Assembly (NCBI GenBank): GCA_910591455.2 | Contig: OU342808.1 | Span: 9,519,904 to 9,583,903, forward strand | DNA: 64,000 bases | From: Pholis gunnellus | Lineage: Eukaryota > Chordata > Actinopteri > Perciformes > Pholidae | Direction of reading: 5' to 3' | Shown: positions 1 through 12,100 of the stretch, piece by piece | Layout of the letters: every line of letters starts with the position of its first letter | Position numbering within the stretch: position 1 is the first letter of the stretch | The notes under the pieces: model-generated | The model's database searches: none | Told to the model about the DNA's origin: nothing | What the model saw: only the letters and a program-made list of their open reading frames with translations | Translations under genes and position numbers: made by a program

Positions 1-1261
1 ACACTCCCTTGGCTTTACATACATGGTCTAGCTGAGAGCTGGCAGTATACCTGGGATTATTCCACCTTAATCAGGCTACCACTGTTGGCTGGCTGCTCCT
101 TCCACCAGTCTCACCCTCCAGGCTGCGGGGGTGGGAAAGCTGTTCTGTCCCACTCCATGCCCAAGGCTTCCACTCGAGCCCTAAGATTGCCTGCATGCAT
201 GCCCATTAATCACTGACTTCTGCACACCCGAACACTTTATTGCACTTCTCTGTAACTTCTCTGTAACTTTTAAACTCTGGTTATTCCATGTCTCTCCATC
301 TGTTTCAAAACTGTGGTCATAAGTCTTGTTTTGGCTCGCTGTCGAGCCGTGACAGAAAAAAAAAACTAAACATGTTATTTTATTTAGACACAGCGTCACC
401 ATCCAACCATGCACAGTCTTTCCAGTTCCACATAAGAAACATCTCGAGGACTGCAAGTTTATACTCTCGAAATGTCTCCTGGCTGGAATACTGTAAATAT
501 GACTTCTCGCAAAACTCACAAAGAAACGTCCAACTCGTCCAAAACTCTGGCTGAATCTTCACTTCTGTCATTGTACACAGCACCCATCCTCTCCCAGTTA
601 CACTCCCCAAACTTCTAGGATTCTGCTACTCAAATACTCAATACTCAAATACCTCTGGTGGAAGAACAGCAGCACTGTACTTCTGCTTTCCATGTCCACA
701 ACCTAGTCAGTGCTCTCTGCCTCCTTTTCCACCGAAACCTACAAATCTGTCGCTTTGCCTTCTGCTCTGCAGCACCCAGGCACGCACATTCATCACGCAA
801 CACAAAGCGCTTAGCATCCACAACTATACCCATTACATATTAATTGGATTGGAAGACTGTAATATCTACAATGCAGCTGAATTACATATCAAACTATGAG
901 AGTATGATAGTTTTCTGACTCAGAGGCTGTGAGTTGGTGGAGTCCTCTCAGTGTGTGACATTTGCAAATGTGTACTCGGCGCATTAATATACCGGCCATT
1001 TTTCATGTGATCAACAATGACATTTTGTGGCCAAACAAAAAGACAACAATATAGTAAAGGGGCTTGACAGCAAGAGTTTGATAGGATTGATTGACAGCCC
1101 GACAGTCGGGAAAACAATGAAGATCGTGGTTACGACAGTTTGGTGAGGACTGTCAAGAGTGATACATCATGTGGGAGAGCTCAGGAAACATAGCGGTAGT
1201 GGTGCTCGAGTGTGACTGTAAACATCTTCACATGGACGCGTACATCTACATATACCGGCTA

Positions 1262-1285
1262 TGTGTGTGTGTGTGTGTGTGTGTG
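1262..1285. repeat. (TG)12 microsatellite
   Basis: Pure TG run; a CA run of similar length follows at 1497-1521. Confidence 0.93.
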
Positions 1286-1496
1286 CGTGAGAGCAGTGGG
1301 GTTTGTAACACAATGGTGAGCACTGATGGAGCATGAAGCTGATGGGAGCCAAAAGTATTTTTCTCTGTCTGTCTGTATCAAAGCCTCCCCCAGACGCAGC
1401 AGCACACACGCACGCACCGGCTGATTACAAATACTCATACACACACCCATGCAATTATGTGCTCATACTGCAGCAAGTACACATACAAGTATGCAT

Positions 1497-1521
1497 ACAC
1501 ACACACACACACACACACACA
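1497..1521. repeat. (CA)n microsatellite
   Basis: 25 bp of CA. Confidence 0.93.
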
Positions 1522-4500
1522 GAAGTATGCACCGAAACCTTAGCACCAATCCATACAGTATCATTAACACACACGCACACAACTTCCCTCCTGTCAGTTG
1601 GCGCAGCTGATAAGCTGCTTTCACATTTTCTCATCTTGTTGTGTGTGACAGCCCAGGAGGGCTGAAACAATACAGGAAATCTGATTGGCGGGGGTGTGGG
1701 AGAAAAACAAAGATTGAAAAATGAAGGATGAAGAGGAAAGTAGAAGAGAAGAGAATGAAATAAGTAGATTTTCCATTAGATATCTGGGATGCCCGATATT
1801 AATGTTGCAGCTGCCACCTGTGTCGTCCCACTGAAAACGACTGACTGCCCTGCTGCACCCACACTCCGCTCAACAAGACAGGGAGAAGACGAGAGAGACA
1901 GAGTTCTCCCATGACACATTTAAGTAGGATATTTAACACCAGCTGCTCTGGTGGATCCACCTGGTGACCAAGAGCACATGATGATATTGCTTGTAGGGGA
2001 TCCCAGTATTTCCCTTTCTTCTCTCCTCTTTGGGCTGAATGGTGAAGGTATTTTGCTTTACATACCATATTCACCAATAAAAGGATTATAGCTATACAGT
2101 CGCATTGGTCATTTCTTCACATCTTTGTTGCATATAAGTGAACAGGTTGTTTTTGGTGTCCATTTGCAAGCAGCTATACGTGGCACTGAATGGTTGAATC
2201 ACTATACAGGAAGGCTGTAAGTTACTTTGAGTGGCCAAGTTGCACAATATATTGAATTGGAGCTTGATTTCAAACAGCAGCCTTAACGTAACACCAGTAG
2301 ATACAATTGAACATTTTGACCCCAAGCTCCTGTTTGTAGTTCACACTTTAGTCAATGGCTTAAGAGCGAATGCCCTATCTTTTTTTGTTTGTTCAGATAA
2401 AATGCACTCGACCTAGCACCCAATGTATCCTAGCACTAGCAAACTGGTTCTTTCTTTGGTGACCTTCTCAACAAAACATTGGCCTGGACTCACCTCTCCA
2501 TTATGCACCGGTCAGTGTACCGTGACAGGGAACACAGTGCTTTTAAAGACAATGAGATTAGCTGATTTGATTGGCTATGACTGTTGCCAACTCCTGACAC
2601 ACCTATAATTAATTCTTCCCAATTCAACCCATTTCACATCTATGCCTCTGCTGCATCAGCACCTCGGGTCATGAAATTACCAAGTACCCGTTTGTCACAG
2701 CTAAGTGAGCACGTCCTGGGAGCTCACATTGTGGGCTTGTGAGACAGCATGGGCCCGCACCTTGATTCACAAAAACAAACAAGCCCTGTTTGGTCAGTCG
2801 GCTCCAGAGAACTGACCATTTGCACAGGCAATAAATACAAGAGACAATGTCAACGGCGTTTATACTGCAGAGACAATTGCTTTAGAAGAAAGTAGTTTCA
2901 ATGAAAACTGTTCAAGGTGAAGTGAAGTCTGTGGCGATCAACCCTTACAGGGGACATTCTGGTCAGGGATATATTAAATATCATGTTCCAGTGTTGTGAG
3001 AAACAATACTGAGATTACGGCGGCAGAAACAGATGTCATAAAACCTTTCACAAAAAAACCCAAAGCATCTGCTCTGCATACATAACACGATAGAAAAAGT
3101 GGATGGAAAGGTAAAGGTTAATCCAGTTCTGAATTGCTTAATGCATCTGAATCCTTGAGAATCCTTTATCAAATCTCTTTAGGTAGTTTGTTTGGTGAGG
3201 AATTAAGACGTATCTTAGCTACAAGAACATTCAATAAATCTGCTCTGTGACATTCATTAACCCTGTCCTGACTCATCTTCCCTTTTGCTGCAAGGGAAGA
3301 CAGTGTTGGCTCCTCACTGATGGGCTGCGCGACACGCTGCAGGAGCTAAAGTAAAAATACCACAGTGGAAACTATTTTAATTCTACTTTATCTTCTTTGA
3401 TTAAGTACAAGAAGAAGGAGGCACTTAATACCTTACAGGACACGCAGAGAACACGTGGGCTTTGTTACTATGATTCTAACACAAACACCCGTAGAGCTGT
3501 CCGTGGCTCTTTTGTTTAAGACAGATGCTACAGAGTGGCACACTGTGTCAGACTATCCAGAGCAGACAAACACTGGCACACAACCAACAATGTATTCACT
3601 AAAGGAAGAAGGAATGTGGCCACGCTATCATCAGTGTAAATCGTTAAATGCTACCTTCTTCATGAACAGAGATTCCTGGTCGAATTCTGTGTCTATTAAC
3701 ACAAACTCTACCATGATAAGCTGGGCCGAATTGCCCTTGCACAGCTTCTGGAAAGAATCCAGAAAGACATCATTTTTCCAAATGAGACACATTTTCCAAA
3801 TGAGGTTGGACACGGAAAATGAGTTTGCAAAAGTTATTTTGTTCTAATTATGTTTTGATGAACTATTTTTTGCTCTGAATAATTGAATCTAAAAAGCCAC
3901 AGAGATCATTAGCCTACATTCTACATTGGTATTGTCATTGTTTCTGCACTGTGTCCCATTTTCAGCCTTGTTATCGGCGGATACATTAAAAGGCAGTATT
4001 TAAATCACTGCTCATTGCGTAGCAGTTAGGGTGGCCACAGACCACCCAAGCTCACTGGGAAAATGATCTGCAGAGAGCTGCTGCAAATACCAATCAGAGC
4101 TAAACAAGAGCTGAATAATATTTCAATACCTGGAAATCACAAATTGTGCTCGTGAGAATAGAGAACAACATTTAAACTTGTTATGGGCTGTATCAAATAG
4201 AGTCGATTCGCACCTGGTTCGGGAAATAGAACGCAACCTTATCCGAGCAGAAGTCAAGAAGTCAGAATATATTGTTTAACAAATCTGTGTGATACTAAAA
4301 AATCAGCTATTGGTGGAAAAATTTATTTATGACACATGTACAATTAGAAATAAATGACAATTCATGTTATTATACTGGATAACTCACAAATCAAATCCCT
4401 GAGAGGGGCACATAAACGTGCAAATAAAGAGAATAGAGGAAAGGAGTGAGAGAGGATAAAGATCACTGTCCTTCATGGCCCCGTGGTGGGGATCTATCAA

Positions 4501-4580
4501 CTGTCACTCCTGGTATGCATGGGGAATGTGCTGCATATGAAGCTTCGTGAGCATCTGTCCATGTGTGCACACGTGGGTTC

Positions 4581-4606
4581 GTGTGTGTGTGTGTGTGTGT
4601 GTGTGT
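4581..4606. repeat. (GT)13 microsatellite
   Basis: 26 bp of GT. Confidence 0.93.
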
Positions 4607-5829
4607 CTGTATTGTGTGTTATCAGTGAGTGCAGAAAGTGTCATGTCTCATATCTCTGAGTACCTGAGGGCCTTGAGAGTCCAGCACTGACTGTCTGACT
4701 AGGAGAAACAGCAGCAAAGAGAACATGGAATGAGGAAAGAGGCAAAGCGACAGCACAAAGAGTGGACGATAAAGGACATGCAAGAGAATTGGTTTATGTG
4801 CATGCAATAATATTGATGTGAGAGAAAGAATGAGAAAAGGACGGAAAGAAAATATTAATTCTATGATTAATTATTCTCATTGTATCCCTGAAAAGCGCTG
4901 AGGAAAGAATACTTTGGGAACTGGAGGAATACACAAAGACACCGACTGAAAGACACAATCAAAGCAGAGACACAAAAGGTTTATAAAAGGTTTGTGTCGC
5001 AGCGTTCTTGAAAGTTCATTAACTTCCCCTGAAGTTCTGACGACGGGGCCAGAATAACAGAAACAGACCAGCTTATGAAGTCATTAAATATACACTATGT
5101 GTAAACACTTCTGTCTCAGTCTTGTTATCTTTCAAGAAAACAAACTAGAACCACATTTGATTTTCGATGAGACTGCCCTGTAGTATAAAGTCTGGGATGT
5201 TACGGTATAAATAGCCCATAGCAAAGAAAAACAATTTCCCACACTCACAACCTCACAGGATGCACACCAACACAGAAAACACTTCTCGGACGGATGTTGT
5301 GAGTGGCCCTTTGCCCGATTATTTTTGATTGCATTGACGGAAATTGTTTAATCCCGTAGGGTCATGTGTATACATGCACACACGTTGTCACAGAGGTGCT
5401 GGAAGGCAGGTATTGTTACCTTTGGAGATAGCCAGGCTAGCCGTTTCTGCCTTTCTGCTAAGCCGCTGCTGGTGGCAGCTTCATGTTTACCATACAGACA
5501 AAGTATAAAACTATTCCTCAAATGAATAAACAAGTTTCTTTCTGACTTTCCAACATACTGCAGTTCATCCTTAACCACCCACACATGAGCACACACAGGC
5601 AATATTAGACTACTTACATCAGCTGAGTAGGATCCTACATACAAACTGCTTCTCTTGTACACATGAAACCAGCAGAAAGAAAGAAACACCTTTGAACCAC
5701 AAAAGTGTCTTCAGGTGTCTGTGTGGGGGAAACATGAGACACCCAGACAATTTCAGATTTCATGTTGTCACTGAATATTAATTTGCAATATTTGTCAGAG
5801 AAATATTCCATCCTTGTGTTGTGTGCACT

Positions 5830-5832
<3 letters not shown>

Positions 5833-5907
<75 letters not shown>
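5833..5907. repeat. (GT)n microsatellite
   Basis: About 75 bp of uninterrupted GT. Confidence 0.97.
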
Positions 5908-5909
<2 letters not shown>

Positions 5910-6055
5910 ACTGGTATTTTTGCCTCTAGGACATCCGGAATGTGCAGATTCCAAAAGAATGGCTCATCAATATTCATATGAGTTTATGCTTTCATTAATG
6001 TTGCAGCAAATTGTCTCAGATCAAACTCACAGCTCGTATCTGCGTCCACACTAGT

Positions 6056-6320
6056 GTATCTCACAGACAGAGAGAGAGAGAGAGAAAGTGGGAGAGATGG
6101 AGAGTTATCAGAGGGGGATAGAGAAGGAGAGAACAAAGTGAGCTGCTACAGATGGCCCTATGTTTCTAGGAGATGAAAAGGAGACTTTGAAAAAGAAAGG
6201 GAAAAGATCATACAGATGAGGGGAGAAGGAGAGGAAAAGAAGGAGGAGGTCAAGAGAAGAAAAGAAAAGACAGGAAGAGAGACTGAGTGGGAAGGAGCAG
6301 GAAGAGAAGAGAGTCAAGTT
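6056..6320. repeat. GA-rich tract
   Basis: (GA)n core at 6066-6084 followed by about 230 bp of purine-rich DNA (GGAGGTCAAGAGAAGAAAAG and similar). Confidence 0.8.
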
Positions 6321-8657
6321 CTAAAGGTATCTGTCCTACTTTGGTTTGACTAATGAACCCAAAGTGTCCTGAATCTGTCCTGAATCACCGCAGGCCCAGA
6401 TAGACCACCCTGCGCTCAGAGTGTGTCTGTGTTTCCTCTCGTGTGTGTGTGTGTGTGTGAGCGTGTGGGACATCTTGATGTGGGCTTGATTTAATATGCT
6501 CTCTACTGTATATTGAAGTTGTGTGTATGTGATCGCAATGCCCTGCATGTGTTTAATGAGCCACTGTCCCTTCGAGTCATCTGGCCTCATACCAACATGT
6601 GCAAGTGACACACAGGCGCCCGTGCACACACACGCACACACACACACACAGAGAGAGACAAACACACACACACACACAGAGAGAGAGACAAACACACAAA
6701 GCAGAACCATGTATCATTTGACATAAATTTGCCTACAAATTTACCTACACGGGTAAATTAATGCCTGGGGTGCCAAACACACATAAATTGCAACACCTGT
6801 AGCAGGATGATCCAATGTCCGGGGAAAGAAGACACACTTACAAACACAGCACGAGTAATGACTAAAGGTTCTTGTTGCATGATGGCGATAACACAACCAC
6901 AGCTGCCAGCTTCCAAGTCAAATATCTCATATCAGCGTTTAAGTGCCTGCATATCCTTTAAATAAACAATCCCCAGCGCCTTGACATGTCATCTGCATGT
7001 ATGTGTGTTCGCGCTTCCTAATCTCTATCCTCTTGGCACCCCCTGCATGATTAACTATGTTCAAAGGGGACAACTATGAGCTAATGAGAGTCATGTAATT
7101 GGTTTTCATGAGCTAGATGGGGATATGTAGCTCAGGGAAAGAATCAGCAGAAGAAACAAATGGTACTAGCCTGGTTTTCAAAGTGTATACCGTGAATAAA
7201 GTCTACAGAATGAATACACGTCGTCTTTGACAAGACTTTGTCATATTTCAGTTTTACTATAGTCCTTGGTTATTTCAAAATGATTTGAAGCAAATGTGTT
7301 TTTAAGTGTTGAAGAAAAAAATACTTACAAAATAATAATAATAATAATTGAACAAAGTGTATGCTCTGTGACATTCACTCTTTACAAATGTCTGTTTACT
7401 TGCTGGTTAATCAACATTGTACTTCGGGGGCTTAAGTGTAACAACAGAAAAGAAATGCAATCTCAATTATATGTTGCATGTTAACTCTAATTATCAGCGC
7501 GAGCAGCACTTAATAAAAAAAAACTAGAATAAACATCTATTTTCTTCTTGAATACAAAGCCTGGAGGAAAACTGTCTTTAGCCGGTTTCAGCAATAATTT
7601 GTCTTCTTCTGTGTCTGACGGATGTATTTTTCATGTGGATTAAATATATGTCTTGCATTCTGTGTTCCCTCTGCTGGCATCCCACCAGTTCTTTCCACCA
7701 ACTCAAGCACACCTGTTTTGATCATCTCTCTCTGCCTCTTTCTATATACACACACAGACACGACAGCACATTCTTATGCATTTGAATGCACGGAGCCGAG
7801 ATGTTCTCCTCTCTCCTTTACATGCTCCATCATACTTCTCTTTCTATGCAAATATACTATATAACTCCCATGGCTTTTTCTTTGATACTCAAAGATGAAG
7901 CTCAAGCTAATTGCTTTTTTTAAACATGGTTTATTTTGTGTGAGTGTATGGCCCCAAGTGTATTTGATATGGGTGTGAACATGTGCAGCTTTACAGTGAT
8001 ATGTTTACTGTAACGTGTGCAAGACGCTCTTGGGGTAGAATGTTTTCTCATTTCGTGTTTTCCATCGACATGCTGTTTAATGTTGCTCTAAAGCCTCATT
8101 GTGTTTGCTGGATTTATTTAGCTGCTTGCCACAAGAGTGAAGTGGGAAGATATAAGTTTCCCACTTCTAATTTCTCCAAAACTATTGAATGTAACTCCTG
8201 GGGATGTCGGTGTGGTAGAGTGGAATAAAGAGGGTAATAATATGAATCTTTTTTTTCTGTTTTTCGATTTCTTACAACTCTTTAGGGCAATTTCAAATCT
8301 GTTACTTGTCTTAATGGACCTGACTACGACAGTAACAGGAATAATGAGAAAACTCAAAACACTCAAACCTTAGCACAAACACGTCAGACTGAGGAATGAA
8401 GTATCAAAAAAATACCATCATCGAAGGAAAGTGGGAGACGGACGCAACGTGTTGCAACAACAATGAAACGCGGCATCACGTCTCTCTTAAAAAGGATGAA
8501 AATCATAAATAAAATAAAAGCAAACTTTTATTTTTTTAAATGACAAAAAAGTGGATTGGGGTTTGAAGGAGTATGTAGAGCAGTGTGGAGCTCTGATACG
8601 GGCCGCTCTTCAAAGGCAAATGGCCTTTCATCTCCGCCTGCAGAACCTCACAAGCAT

Positions 8658-9195
8658 GTAGTGCCTATAAAAAGTAGTCATCCCCTTTGGACCTTTCTGT
8701 ACGTTTATGTTTACAAAACTAAATCACAGAAGATGTAATTAGGCTTATTTTTGAAACTGATTTAAAAAGAAAAGATTATTTCTTGTGGTGAAAACAAATC
8801 TATACAAAGTCATCTAAAATAAGAACAAATAAAACACAAGATAACTTAAGTATTTGCTTATTCTGGTTGATTAGACCTTCAAGTTGAGGGTAGAGCAATA
8901 CTGGGAATACCGTGTGCGCAACAAACTCTTTGTACTGACAAAAATTATAAAGGTGTGAACAAAGCTAGTGGGAGAGTGGGTGCGATGTCAATCAAGCACA
9001 GTTTGTATGTACCTACACAATCCTGAGAGAACATCTAATTAGCTAAAATAATTGAAGGACCTTTAAATATGCTTATAAAAACCGGAGTTACTGCGACGAC
9101 AGTCAAGAACTGTTGTTGAGGAAAGGTTTGGATAGGACGGCCTCCCTTCAACTTTTAGGCCAATATCAGTCCGTCGGAAGCAGTAAACATGCAGA
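8658..9195 (+). mobile_element. Tc1/mariner-like transposon relic (terminal part)
   Basis: Begins GTGCCTATAAAAAGTAGTCA, continues through an AT-rich stretch with AATCACAGAAGATGTAATTAGGCTT, ATCTATACAAAGTCATCTAAAAT and AAAACACAAGATAA, then GCTTATAAAAACC and GGTTTGGATAGGAC. I recognise this as a diverged copy of the abundant fish Tc1-type end whose canonical form starts GTGCCTATAAAAAGTATTCACCCC. No intact transposase follows and no second terminus was found, so it is a dead fragment; the downstream limit is approximate. Confidence 0.55.
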
Positions 9196-9492
9196 ATATC
9201 GTAGTTGCTGAGGCCTGGTTGTGCTCACTCAAACTCTATTTATATATTTGACTATTTATTCATTTGTGCTATCTAATGAATTCACGTGTACACAAAAGGT
9301 GACAGCAACCAATGAAAACGTGCCAATTACTAACTGATACTGTTACTGGAACAGATATTAAACATAGCCATGGGAATCTTAAAAACACTTAATATATGCT
9401 TCTTCAAACTGTTAATAACTTAAACCTCCACGTCACACAGACGAATGGATTCAGGCAAAATCCATTCTTGCTTATCCCTCTTTTGTCAGGAC

Positions 9493-9493
<1 letters not shown>

Positions 9494-9529
<36 letters not shown>
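9494..9529. repeat. (TC)18 microsatellite
   Basis: 36 bp of pure TC. Confidence 0.95.
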
Positions 9530-9532
<3 letters not shown>

Positions 9533-11338
9533 ATGTGTCCTAATTCCCTTTTATCTTGCCAAAGTGTGTGCCCTGAATTACCTTTTATTTATTTACAACA
9601 AACACTATTTGCACTAATCTTTTTTTGTGTGGGAGTAAGTAAATGTAATAAAATAAACAACTAAAACATGAAATGCATTGGAAAGTGTTCGAGCAAGGAA
9701 ACATGACCAGTTGTCCCCTTTTGCTGTAATTCTACCTACATCTATGCCTCGTTTTGGAGCAAAATGGTTAGTTGTTATTAATTTAGGGGGACAATGTTGC
9801 TAGCATATGCAAATTCATTTAAAAAAGCCAGTTATCTGGCAGTCATGTTTTTTTTATCAGCGTTGATCTGACCTTTTGAATCATTTTTCATCCATTATCT
9901 AACAATGAAAAACTCATTAAAGTTGTTGAGGCCCATTTAGTAGAGAGTTTAATTAGCTTGTCGGAGAGACCCACAGCAGCCAATGCAAACCAAAAAGGAC
10001 TGCACTCATTGCATTGTGTATATTGCATCACTGAAACAAAGCAAGGACACGTATATATTTGAAGAGAGTCACACAGTAAGTGGGCAATCATTAATCCTCC
10101 CCCATGCCAGAGATAATCTATGTGGATGCACAGTACTGAAAAATTGTAAGTACTCCAGGGCGGTTATTTTCTTCTACTGGTGATCATTTTAGGAATTCGA
10201 ATGGGAGGGCTTAAGGCTGCATTATACAACAATCTTATTCAAAGTATGCCCGTTATATGAAGCTCAGCCATTGACACAGAGGTGTCTCATCAACTCCACA
10301 GAAGAGGGTATAAATTTACCACAATTTACCAAATAATAAGATTCAGTGTCGGGTACGGTCAGAGGCTGGAGATCTTCTCTGCACTGCGGAGGGTGACAAA
10401 TCACAAAAAAACATCAAAACACAAAAACCCCTCTTTTGAGGGAAAGTTGCCGTCAGCAGATCCTAAATCTTCTGTCTCTTGTTTCTTTAGAAGTCTGAAA
10501 CATCAAAGTCGTTGCATCAAAAGAACAAGGACACCCAGATTACTGAGGTTAGTCGGGGTCACACACACCAGAATGACTATGAGCAAACTAAGATTCAGGC
10601 AGATCAACATGACTGTTGGCAAGCTAACAGAGGCTTCCAGGTGCTTGGACAGGCCTGTAGTTGAACAACCGTGGAGAGATGAAGTAATATGAATAACTGC
10701 GATTGTCCTGAGTTAATGATTACTCAAACGTTCCTTTTTCCCGAGCAATACTTACATTTACACCAACATTTGACAATGAGGAAAGAGAAGAAAAAGGGGT
10801 CCAATGGCATCCTGCTTCACGAGTGCTTCACGGCTGCCTCACTTATCTTGAACAGAGTTGCACTAATGCTACATGATTAAGCCAGCCATCCCCTTAAAGC
10901 CTCCCCTTCAAACTGACAGAGAGAGGAGTAAGACAGGAGTTCTACCAGACTAGATCCAAAGGCTTTCACGTCTTGAAAAATATACACAAGATAAAAATCT
11001 ACTGTTTTTATTAAATGTCGTACATACTCCTGTGTGGAAAATCGAACAACTGTCACTCCATCTCTCGGTCTTGCACTCTATTTCACAATTATTTCTATTC
11101 CCCAACTTATGTTCCTCAGTGTGTGTGTCACGGTCTTACACTTACATGTCACAGTCTTTCATGGCCGAGACATTTAATTACATATTTTCCAAAAATAGGC
11201 GAGAGTGTGGGCGAATGTGTGGTTGAGTGCGTGACCAATAAAGCTAACATATATAGATTTAGCATGTTTGGTGGTTTCTTTCATTAGTCTGTTTGACAGC
11301 AGACTTGTGTCTTGAATGCTGCAATGTAGAGCCAGGAG

Positions 11339-11368
11339 ACAGTGTCCTATAGGTCTATAGGACACTGT
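11339..11368. repeat. 30-bp near-perfect palindrome
   Basis: ACAGTGTCCTATAG and CTATAGGACACTGT are exact reverse complements, 14 bp each, separated only by GT. Confidence 0.95.
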
Positions 11369-12059
11369 AAGCTTAAAAAGAATTGCAAACTCAATGTGTA
11401 AAAGTGTGTCATTCATACAATATAGGAGGTATACATACAATTATTAGGAATAGGGGCGATAATTGATCATATAGTTCTTTGAATTGACTTACTATACTTA
11501 CTATATTAACAGATTGATTGCATGTTCAGAACAAAATCTGAAGAGTGAAGAATTCTGAATTCTGAGTGAAAGATGACGTCTTCAAATATCTGACCAGAAG
11601 TCTAAACCCCGAAAATAAAAGTAAATATTATTAACTAAAAAAAAAAAAGAGCAGGAACTCTTTTTATTGGAGAAGCTGGAACGAGAATATACACACAAAT
11701 CAGTGCATATGTGTGTGTGTGTGTGTATAAGCTTGAACTAGAGCCAAAAAACCCCACCTGGACGTGTAACAGCACAGCAGACTCTTGGAGACCCGACAGA
11801 TCAAAGGTGTCTGACAGCTAACCTTTCTGTGTCTCATATCCACACGTCCATCCCTCCCCTCCCTGTGACCCTGCTCATAAATGACAGCTTGACTGTCTTT
11901 TTCTTTCTCCAACTCTCACACTGATCCATCCATCCATCATTCCCCTTAGCCTTACCCTAATTAGTACCCTTTCCCTACCTGCTTCGCTCGCACTCTTCTC
12001 TCATCCATCCATCCATCACCCTTGCTGGCCTGCCCAGGTCATTACCCACAGTGATGATG

Positions 12060-12100
12060 GTTTTGTTGCTCTAATTAGCCTAATTATAGTTGTCAGTTAT
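12060..12100. promoter_or_regulatory. Paired TAATTA motifs in a mixed-composition stretch
   Basis: CTCTAATTAGCCTAATTATAG holds two TAATTA homeodomain cores spaced by 10 bp in otherwise balanced sequence. It is an enhancer candidate only. Confidence 0.3.

Noticed and set aside
3455..3847. 130-codon plus-strand open frame
   Set aside because: No family resemblance, and it contains a small tandem duplication; no flanking exons.
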